NCBI GenBank assembly: GCA_015222295.1
Contig: JADFUZ010000023.1
Span: forward strand, 1-13,244
Length of the DNA stretch: 13,244 bases
From: Chloroflexota bacterium
GTDB taxonomy: Bacteria; Chloroflexota; Dehalococcoidia; GIF9; AB-539-J10
Direction: 5' to 3'
The position numbers were made by a program, and so were the translations under genes. Positions 6,448 to 13,244 of this stretch are shown here, piece after piece. Positions within the stretch are counted from its first letter, which is position 1. Each line of letters starts with the position of its first letter. The notes below the pieces were generated by a model. The model was not told the DNA's origin, ran no database searches, and was given only the letters and a program-made list of their open reading frames with translations.

Positions 6448-7458
6448 TTGCTAAACAAGCTTGAGATATTGCTTCAGCCTCAAGCTTACCCTCACAGAAC
6501 ACAGGACATCAAGCTACTCCAAACCCAGATGTCCTTCGTGTTTCTCACTGGCGACTTCGCCTACAAGGTGAAGAAGCCGGTGGATCTGGGGTATTTGGAC
6601 TACACCACTTTGGAGAAGCGACGCTTCTTCTGTGACCAAGAACTGGAGCTGAACAGACGTCTTTGCCCCGATGCCTATCTGGCGGTGGTGCCTATCGTTG
6701 AATATAGAGACGAACTCCACGTGGAGGGAGGGGGTAACGTTGTAGAGTACGCTGTCAAGATGAGGCAATTGCCGCCAGACCGCATGATGGACGTGCTCTT
6801 GCCGCGGAGCCGAGTCAGCAAGGAAATGATAGCCGACGTAGCCAGAAAGCTGGTAGACTTCCACGACAGAGCCAAGACAAATGCGGCGATTGCCGCTTTC
6901 GGCAACCAGGCCGTCATTCGCCAGAATGCTAACGAGAACTTCACGCAAACAGCGAAATACGTTGGGGTTTCCATCTCCCCGGCGGGATACGAACGCATCA
7001 AACGGCACACCAATGCTTTCATAGATAGCAACAGTGGCTTGTTCGGTGAACGAGTACAAGAAGGCAAGATCAGAGACTGTCACGGCGACCTCCACGCCGC
7101 TCACATTTGCTTCACCGACGCCATCTGCATCTACGACTGCATTGAGTTCAACGATAGGTTCAGATACTGTGATGTGGCCTCCGAGATCGCTTTTCTAGCT
7201 ATGGACCTGGACCGACACGGCCAAGCCGATCTCTCAACGCATTTCGTCAATACTTATGTGGAGTTGAGCGGGGACGACGGGATCTCAAGACTGCTGCAGT
7301 TCTACAAGTGCTACCGGGCCTATGTCAGAGGCAAAGTCGAGAGTTTTAAGCTTGACGACCGTTATCTTACGGACGAGGACAAGGCGAAGGCCCTGGCCGC
7401 TGCCAAGAGGTATTTCGAACTCGCCGAATCGTACATCCCCAAAGAGGTAGCAAGTTGA
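6448..7458 (+). CDS. APH-fold (aminoglycoside phosphotransferase-like) protein, COG2187 type
   Basis: A predicted phosphotransferase-fold protein of 336 residues. It is not evidence of antibiotic resistance, because this branch is common in environmental bacteria and has no known substrate. FLTGDFAYKVKKPVDLG opens the kinase-like N-lobe, with likely nucleotide-contacting lysines at 40-43. The catalytic loop is HGDLHAAH (212-219), and the metal-binding region is YDCIEFND (229-236). Asn of the usual HGD-x4-N motif is His219 here. I chose TTG 6448 because GAGG (6438-6441) lies six bases away and the N-terminus then matches the family's short lead to AYPH. A TTG at 6406 is also in frame (350 residues) and would overlap the DUF35 gene by eight bases without a ribosome-binding site. 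The gene overlaps the next by four bases (TTGA). In many bacteria this domain is fused to a P-loop kinase like the next gene product. Confidence 0.82.
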   Translation: MLNKLEILLQPQAYPHRTQDIKLLQTQMSFVFLTGDFAYKVKKPVDLGYLDYTTLEKRRFFCDQELELNRRLCPDAYLAVVPIVEYRDELHVEGGGNVVEYAVKMRQLPPDRMMDVLLPRSRVSKEMIADVARKLVDFHDRAKTNAAIAAFGNQAVIRQNANENFTQTAKYVGVSISPAGYERIKRHTNAFIDSNSGLFGERVQEGKIRDCHGDLHAAHICFTDAICIYDCIEFNDRFRYCDVASEIAFLAMDLDRHGQADLSTHFVNTYVELSGDDGISRLLQFYKCYRAYVRGKVESFKLDDRYLTDEDKAKALAAAKRYFELAESYIPKEVAS

Positions 7459-8057
7459 GAGAGCCTTTTGGCCGATTCACCGAAAGCGAGTTGGGCACCG
7501 CCGTCCTGCTCATCACATGTGGCCTTCCCGGCACGTGGAAGACCGAGACCAGTGAGCAGGTCTCAAAGATCAAGGGCTACCCCATCGTCCGCACTGACCT
7601 GATCAGACGAGAACTGCTCAAGGATGAGGACATATTTGACGAAAAGGTCGCTTCAAATATGGACAAGCGGACCATGGTCTATGACGAGACGTTCAGACAG
7701 GCAGATGAGACGCTCCAGAAAGGAGGTAGCGTGATAATTGACGCAACCTTCGTCACTCAATCGCTAAGAAGAACTGCTGCCGCGATAGCAGCTAGACACA
7801 ACAGGGTCTTCGTCATCCTCCAGACCAGCTGCCCGCAAGAGTTAGCCATTGCACGGATACTGAAACGGACCAAGGAGGATTACGAATCAAACGCCGTCAC
7901 TGAACAAGCCTATATCAACAACAAGAAGCGATTTGAGGAAGTCGATCTGGATGACCTGAAGCGGTTGAACCCAAACCTTGCCATGATGCACTTTGTCGTT
8001 GACACCCAACACGACCTGCCTGAAGATTGGTATGTCGTTCGTATGGGAAAAAGGTAG
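7455..8057 (+). CDS. Small P-loop kinase-like protein (COG0645 type) with altered Walker A
   Basis: This 200-residue protein resembles the predicted-kinase/zeta-toxin-like P-loop group. Its Walker A reads GLPGTWKT (23-30), with Trp28 where nearly all P-loops have Gly before the Lys. RTDLIRREL (46-54) is the usual acidic/arginine segment after the P-loop. VIIDATF (93-99) is the Walker-B-like strand, and a lid-type helix with Arg and Lys residues lies at about 130-160. The TTG start at 7455 overlaps the previous TGA and has a GAGGT site (7444-7448) six bases away. The stop is only two bases from the next ATG. The preceding APH-fold gene is the usual fusion partner of this domain, so the pair probably acts together. 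The substrate is unknown. Trp28 may weaken nucleotide binding or be a subfamily trait. Confidence 0.82.
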   Translation: MREPFGRFTESELGTAVLLITCGLPGTWKTETSEQVSKIKGYPIVRTDLIRRELLKDEDIFDEKVASNMDKRTMVYDETFRQADETLQKGGSVIIDATFVTQSLRRTAAAIAARHNRVFVILQTSCPQELAIARILKRTKEDYESNAVTEQAYINNKKRFEEVDLDDLKRLNPNLAMMHFVVDTQHDLPEDWYVVRMGKR

Positions 8058-8059
8058 CA

Positions 8060-8923
8060 ATGAAAATAGACCTGCACATCCACACCAAGACCTGCTCGGA
8101 TGGTGGTCTCTCCGTTGAAGACGTTTTCAAAGAAGCAAAGAACAGAGAGATAGAGCTGATGTCGATAACTGACCACGACACCGTCGACTGCCAGGAGAGG
8201 GCCATCACCATAGCCAGAGAGTACGGCATATCCTACATCACAGGAATAGAATTGAGCGTGGAATTCCGGTATCCCGATAGAGATGAGGCCATTTCCCTGG
8301 ATTTCCTCGGATACCAGTACGACATTTGCAACGAAGACCTTAAACGCAAGTTGCTGTTGATAAGAGACCACAGAGAGAGAAGAGCGCTTCAGATTCTGAA
8401 GCGCCTGAATGCTAGCTTCGACGAAGAGGGAATTGAGAGACTCACCGAGGAAGACCTCAGGAAGATACAAGATAGCGTTGATGGGGTGTTCGGACGTCCC
8501 CACATAGCCAGCTACCTGGTGGAAAAAGGAATTGTGAGAAATAGTAGAGAAGCATTTGACAAGTACCTGGTCAAGTGCGATGTCCCCAAGTATCCGCTTT
8601 CTCTAGCTGAAGCTTCGAGATTGATTAGAAACGCCGGGGGTGTGCTGGTGCATGCACACCCCAATGACCCAAATGGGACATCCCTGGCAGGCGTTACGCA
8701 CGACTTGGACGAACAGACAAAGATCATCGAAGAATACATGCTAGAATACATTGACGGGGTCGAGTGCTGGCATTCCAGAAACGATGCAAAGACCACCGCG
8801 CACTATGTCGACTTCGCCACGAGACGTCACCTGATCATGACCGGGGGCAGTGATTGCCATCAGAAACCCCTGCTCATGGGTACGGTAGACATACCCGATT
8901 GGGTTGCTGGCCAGTTCGGGTGA
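8060..8923 (+). CDS. PHP-domain metal-dependent phosphoesterase
   Basis: A 287-residue PHP protein of YciV/RNase AM-like length. Metal ligands appear in the standard order: DLHIHT (4-9) with His6 and His8; Asp14; TDHD (37-40) with Asp38 and His39; Glu64; His148; HAHP (198-201) with His198 and His200; and GGSDCH (262-267) with Asp265 and His267. An inserted helical segment (about 90-145) separates the halves, as in this family. Known relatives hydrolyse 3',5'-nucleoside bisphosphates such as pAp, or trim RNA 5' ends. The ATG at 8060 is preferred over an in-frame upstream codon at 8027, because it starts at the conserved KIDLHIHT. An AAGGT site (8051-8055) lies four bases upstream. It is two bases after the kinase gene and 64 bases before the SAH hydrolase gene. 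The exact substrate is not determined. Confidence 0.9.
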   Translation: MKIDLHIHTKTCSDGGLSVEDVFKEAKNREIELMSITDHDTVDCQERAITIAREYGISYITGIELSVEFRYPDRDEAISLDFLGYQYDICNEDLKRKLLLIRDHRERRALQILKRLNASFDEEGIERLTEEDLRKIQDSVDGVFGRPHIASYLVEKGIVRNSREAFDKYLVKCDVPKYPLSLAEASRLIRNAGGVLVHAHPNDPNGTSLAGVTHDLDEQTKIIEEYMLEYIDGVECWHSRNDAKTTAHYVDFATRRHLIMTGGSDCHQKPLLMGTVDIPDWVAGQFG

Positions 8924-8987
8924 CAGGAACTGCGCATTCTCCCAGCTATAGGATGGATTACCACAATCATTCGGAGTGAACTGAAGA

Positions 8988-10244
<1,257 letters not shown>

Positions 10245-10263
10245 GAAAGCGAAGGAGGAGAAG

Positions 10264-11475
10264 ATGGCGAACGGATTTGCTCAACTGGACTCATACCTGG
10301 CCACATCGGAATCTGTCACCGAGGGACATCCCGACAAGCTATGCGACCAGATATCGGATGCCGTGCTTGACGCCATGCTGGAGAAAGACCCCTTTGCCCA
10401 CGTCGCCTGTGAGGTCTCGACCGCCATGGGAATGGTGACAGTCCTCGGCGAGATCACCTGCGACTGCTACGTGGAGATACCCGAGATTGTGCGTCAGGTC
10501 ATCCGAGATGCCGGCTATACCAATCCTGAATACGGCTTTGATTATCGAACCTGTGGCGTGCTGGTGTCCATCAAACAGCAGTCAGCCGATATCGCCGCCG
10601 GCGTAGGTCAATCTCTTGAGCTGAGGACAGGAGAGACAACCAATGAGAAACTGGACAAGACCGGAGCCGGCGACCAGGGAATGATGGTTGGCTTTGCCTG
10701 TACGCAGACTCCCGAACTCATGCCTTTGCCCATCACTCTGGCACACAAACTGTGCCGGCGTCTGGCCGAAGTAAGGAAAGACAAGACAGTCCCGTATCTC
10801 CGCCCCGACGGCAAATCCCAGATCACCGTTGAATATGTCTACGGTGTGGCGAAGAGGGTTGTCTGCGTCGTCCTCGGCGCCCAACATGATCCCGGGGTCG
10901 AGCGCAGCGTCATTGAAGATGACCTGACACAACATGTAGTTCACAAAGTCATTCCCTCCAGCCTGATGGATGCCGAAACCAGAGTCTATGTCAACAGTGC
11001 GGGGCAATTCGTCACCGGCGGACCCGTCAGCGACACCGGCTTCACAGGCCGAAAAGTCATAGTAGATAGCTACGGCCCTGTCTGCCCCCACGGAGGAGGC
11101 TGCTTCTCGGGCAAAGACCCGACGAAGGTAGACCGTTCTGCTACCTACATGGCCCGATACGCTGCCAAGAACCTTGTGGCCGCTGGACTTGCCGAGTACC
11201 TCGAGCTTCAAGTAGCCTACGCGATCGGCAAAGCGCGCCCCCTGTCGCTGTCTGTTGACACCTTCGGTACCGCTAGACTTCCTAACGACACTCTCCTGTC
11301 TCTCATAGAGAAACACTTCGATTTCCGTCCCGAAGCCATCATCAGGACTCTGGGTCTGCGCCGCCCCATCTACCGTCAGACTGCCACCTACGGCCATTTT
11401 GGCAGAGACGACCTTGATCTCCCCTGGGAGAAAACAGACAAGGCTGAGATCCTGAAGGCTGAGGCAGGTGTATAG
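10264..11475 (+). CDS. metK: S-adenosylmethionine synthetase (methionine adenosyltransferase)
   Basis: A 403-residue enzyme of normal length that makes S-adenosylmethionine from methionine and ATP in the cytosol. TSESVTEGHPDKLCDQISD (14-32) opens the N-terminal domain and holds the ATP and magnesium residues. GAGDQGMMVGFAC (134-146) is the first MAT signature. GGGCFSGKDPTKVDRSA (277-293) is the second; Cys280 stands where Ala or Ser is usual. YMARYAAKN (295-303) and the C-terminal domain follow. The ATG has a strong AAGGAGGAG site (10252-10260) three bases away. The gene sits between ahcY and the phosphohexomutase gene. Its TAG stop (11473-11475) is directly followed, in the same reading frame, by the phosphohexomutase frame, discussed there. 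Confidence 0.97.
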   Translation: MANGFAQLDSYLATSESVTEGHPDKLCDQISDAVLDAMLEKDPFAHVACEVSTAMGMVTVLGEITCDCYVEIPEIVRQVIRDAGYTNPEYGFDYRTCGVLVSIKQQSADIAAGVGQSLELRTGETTNEKLDKTGAGDQGMMVGFACTQTPELMPLPITLAHKLCRRLAEVRKDKTVPYLRPDGKSQITVEYVYGVAKRVVCVVLGAQHDPGVERSVIEDDLTQHVVHKVIPSSLMDAETRVYVNSAGQFVTGGPVSDTGFTGRKVIVDSYGPVCPHGGGCFSGKDPTKVDRSATYMARYAAKNLVAAGLAEYLELQVAYAIGKARPLSLSVDTFGTARLPNDTLLSLIEKHFDFRPEAIIRTLGLRRPIYRQTATYGHFGRDDLDLPWEKTDKAEILKAEAGV

Positions 11476-12897
11476 ATAGCCACGATCAAATTCGGCACCG
11501 ACGGCTGGCGGGGAATCATAGCTGGTGACTTCACCTTCGACAATGTGCGTCTTTGCGCTCAGGGAGTGGCGGATTATGTCAAACAAAGTGGACTCACCAG
11601 GCAAGGGCTGGTGATCGGCTACGATACTCGATTTGCCTCCGAGGAGTTCGCTGCTGCTGCTGCGGAGGTGATAGCCGGCAACGACATCAGAGTCCGGCTC
11701 TGCTCACAGCCGGTGCCAACGCCTGTAGTAAGCTACACAGTCGCAGCTACCGAGTCCGCTGGAGGCATTGTGATTACTGCCAGCCACAACCCGGCTTCAT
11801 GGAATGGATTCAAGTATAGATCTCAGACCGGTGCCAGCGCCCCCACTGAGATCATATCCCGGATAGAAGAGAACATTGCAGGAACCATGCGTGACAGACA
11901 GATAAGAAGACTTGCCCTGGACAGAGCCTCGAAGAGGGGAGTCGTGGAATACGTAGATCCGTCTCCCGCCTATTTCGGCCAACTGAACCGGCTTATCGAC
12001 CTGGAGGACTTGCGGCGCCACAGGCTGGTCTTACTTGCCGACGCCATGTACGGTGCCGGTGCCGGCTATTTCAAAACGCTTCTTCAAGGCGGGGATCTGG
12101 AAGTCAGTGAAATCAACGCTGAGAGGAACCCCTCGTTCCCGGGAATCCAGCCCGAGCCCATCGCCAGGAACCTGACCAAGCTTTCGCGGTTGGTCGTGGA
12201 ACAGAAAGCTGACGTCGGCTTGGCCACCGACGGAGATGCTGACCGCATCGGTGTCATAGACGAGAAGGGACATTTCCTGAATCAGCACCAGGTTTTTGCC
12301 CTCTTGTGCCTCTATCTCCTCGAAGTGCGGGGTGAACGCGGTGCTCTGATCAAGACCTTGACCTCTACTCAAATGATTTCCAAATTGGGAGAGATATTCA
12401 ACGTACCCGTGTATGAAACGCCTGTGGGTTTCAAATACGTCGCACCATTAATGCTCCAGCACGATGCCATCGCTGGAGGGGAAGAGAGCGGTGGTTATGG
12501 CTTTCGCGGCCACATCCCGGAAAGAGATGCCATCCTCGCCGGGCTCTACTTCCTCGACTTCATGGTCAAGACGGGGAGGACAGCCTCTCAACTCCTGGAT
12601 TACCTGTATGGCAAAGTTGGTCCCCACTACTACGACCGCGCAGATTGGCACATCTCTAGGGACAAGCGCCGGACAATCATGGACAGGCTCAGTTCCAGTT
12701 CTCCAGATACCCTGGCCGGCACCAGGGTCTTGAAGCTGGATACGATCGATGGCTTTCGCTTCCTCCTCGCTGATGAATCGTGGCTGCTCATACGCTTCTC
12801 AGGCACAGAGCCCTTAGTCCGTCTCTATGCCGAGGCTGAGGCTGAAGAGAAAGTAAGAAAGCTGCTAAACGAAGGTAAGGAACTTGCAGGCATATAA
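11476..12897 (+). CDS. Phosphoglucomutase/phosphomannomutase (alpha-D-phosphohexomutase)
   Basis: This 473-residue enzyme (from 11476) interconverts hexose 1- and 6-phosphates, feeding glycogen, glycan and nucleotide-sugar synthesis. FGTDGWRG (6-13) is the conserved N-terminal motif. TASHNP (101-106) contains the catalytic phosphoserine Ser103. DGDADR (252-257) binds magnesium. GGEESGG (334-340) recognises the sugar, and RFSGTEP (440-446) binds phosphate. The start is a problem: no ATG, GTG or TTG lies in frame before FGTDGWRG. The frame opens at ATA 11476, immediately after the metK TAG, and translation from ATA gives the expected (M)ATIKFGTDG beginning. The first ordinary start is GTG 11545, which would delete 23 conserved residues. 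An AGGT at 11466-11469 lies six bases before ATA. An ATA start, an ACG/ATC start, or a sequence error at an ATG are all possible. The fold and residues are certain; the start is not. Confidence 0.9.
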   Translation: MATIKFGTDGWRGIIAGDFTFDNVRLCAQGVADYVKQSGLTRQGLVIGYDTRFASEEFAAAAAEVIAGNDIRVRLCSQPVPTPVVSYTVAATESAGGIVITASHNPASWNGFKYRSQTGASAPTEIISRIEENIAGTMRDRQIRRLALDRASKRGVVEYVDPSPAYFGQLNRLIDLEDLRRHRLVLLADAMYGAGAGYFKTLLQGGDLEVSEINAERNPSFPGIQPEPIARNLTKLSRLVVEQKADVGLATDGDADRIGVIDEKGHFLNQHQVFALLCLYLLEVRGERGALIKTLTSTQMISKLGEIFNVPVYETPVGFKYVAPLMLQHDAIAGGEESGGYGFRGHIPERDAILAGLYFLDFMVKTGRTASQLLDYLYGKVGPHYYDRADWHISRDKRRTIMDRLSSSSPDTLAGTRVLKLDTIDGFRFLLADESWLLIRFSGTEPLVRLYAEAEAEEKVRKLLNEGKELAGI

Positions 12898-12900
12898 GCT

Positions 12901-13244
12901 GTGACAGACCTCGATAACCCAGAAACATACCAACGATACGACCCAGGTGGAATGCTGCTTCACCTTCACAAACTGCCTCAGCAGTGCCGAGAAGCCTGGG
13001 AGAAGGCCGAGGCGTACGAGTTGCCCTGCGCCTTCAAAGACATCGACAAGGTGGTCGTTTGTGGCATGGGTGGCTCAGCCATTGGTGGGGACCTGCTAAG
13101 TAGCCTGGCTGCCAACTTGGGCAAGCCAATTGTGTTCGTCCACCGGGGGTACGATCTGCCGGCTTTCGTGGATTCCCAGACGCTGGTTATCGCCTCAAGC
13201 TATTCAGGCAATACGGAGGAAACCCTATCCGCATTCGCTCAAGC
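12901..13244 (+). CDS. Bifunctional phosphoglucose/phosphomannose isomerase (5' part, cut by window edge)
   Basis: The first 114 codons of a gene that runs off the right edge. VVVCGMGGSAIGGDL (51-65) and ASSYSGNTEET (98-108) are the phosphate-binding SIS-domain motifs of the archaeal-type phosphoglucose/phosphomannose isomerases, also found in Chloroflexota. The enzyme interconverts fructose-6-phosphate with glucose-6- and mannose-6-phosphate. The GTG start at 12901 lies three bases after the phosphohexomutase stop. Upstream purine-rich sequence is weak, so coupling to the previous gene is likely. Together the two enzymes connect gluconeogenic hexose phosphates with hexose-1-phosphates for sugar-nucleotide synthesis. 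The catalytic C-terminal half is outside the window and cannot be checked. Confidence 0.88.
   Translation, partial: MTDLDNPETYQRYDPGGMLLHLHKLPQQCREAWEKAEAYELPCAFKDIDKVVVCGMGGSAIGGDLLSSLAANLGKPIVFVHRGYDLPAFVDSQTLVIASSYSGNTEETLSAFAQ

Noticed and set aside
6448..7458. Aminoglycoside resistance gene
   Set aside because: The APH fold is present, but the protein belongs to the COG2187-type branch paired with a P-loop kinase, and the genomic setting is metabolic rather than a resistance island.
7455..8057. Zeta-type toxin of a toxin-antitoxin pair
   Set aside because: The P-loop kinase resembles this group distantly, but no small antitoxin gene is adjacent. The partner is a 336-residue APH-fold protein, a known domain partner of housekeeping type.
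8924..8987. SAH or SAM riboswitch before ahcY
   Set aside because: The 64-base gap is short and I could not find the conserved core or pairing of known SAH or SAM riboswitch classes.
10582..11604. 340-residue open frame on the minus strand across metK
   Set aside because: It is antisense to an unmistakable SAM synthetase. It shows no recognisable domain, and long antisense frames are common opposite conserved genes with biased third codon positions.

Overview
The window is bacterial chromosomal DNA, densely packed with metabolic genes. It holds fourteen protein-coding genes: thirteen complete, plus one cut by the right edge. I see no rRNA, tRNA, insertion sequence, phage gene or CRISPR array. 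The mix points to an anaerobic Chloroflexota of the Dehalococcoidia type: a short archaeal-like S-adenosylhomocysteine hydrolase, a bifunctional phosphoglucose/phosphomannose isomerase, a bacterial archaemetzincin, a thiolase with a DUF35 partner, and frequent GTG/TTG starts. The lineage is inferred from gene content and protein style, not from a marker gene.

Layout. On the minus strand, 34-1374 encodes a flavin- and NAD(P)H-dependent oxidoreductase of the CoA-disulfide reductase/NADH oxidase family, with a near-consensus promoter. A 208-bp divergent intergenic region follows, and everything to its right is on the plus strand. The first plus-strand group (1583-3527) is 5'-methylthioadenosine phosphorylase, a THEP1-type NTPase and an archaemetzincin, each overlapping the next by four bases. 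The second (3566-6413) is an acyl-CoA dehydrogenase, a thiolase and a DUF35 zinc-ribbon/OB-fold protein; a TATAAT-type promoter candidate precedes the thiolase. The third (6448-8923) is an APH-fold kinase-like protein, a small P-loop kinase and a PHP-domain phosphoesterase, again overlapping or nearly touching. The fourth (8988 to the right edge) is S-adenosylhomocysteine hydrolase, S-adenosylmethionine synthetase, phosphoglucomutase/phosphomannomutase and the start of phosphoglucose/phosphomannose isomerase.

How they fit together. S-adenosylmethionine synthetase makes SAM, the hydrolase removes the methylation by-product SAH, and methylthioadenosine phosphorylase clears the polyamine-pathway by-product. 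The window therefore covers much of SAM turnover. The two sugar-phosphate enzymes interconvert glucose and mannose phosphates for gluconeogenesis and glycan precursors. The acyl-CoA dehydrogenase, thiolase and DUF35 protein form an acyl-CoA module.

The points most worth a second look are four. The phosphohexomutase has no canonical start codon covering its conserved N-terminus; the reading frame opens with ATA directly after the TAG of metK, in the same frame. The small P-loop kinase has tryptophan where its Walker A motif should have glycine. The APH-like protein has His for the usual catalytic-loop Asn. The MTA phosphorylase, THEP1 NTPase and archaemetzincin genes are translationally coupled. 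I found no wholly new multi-gene defence or mobile system.
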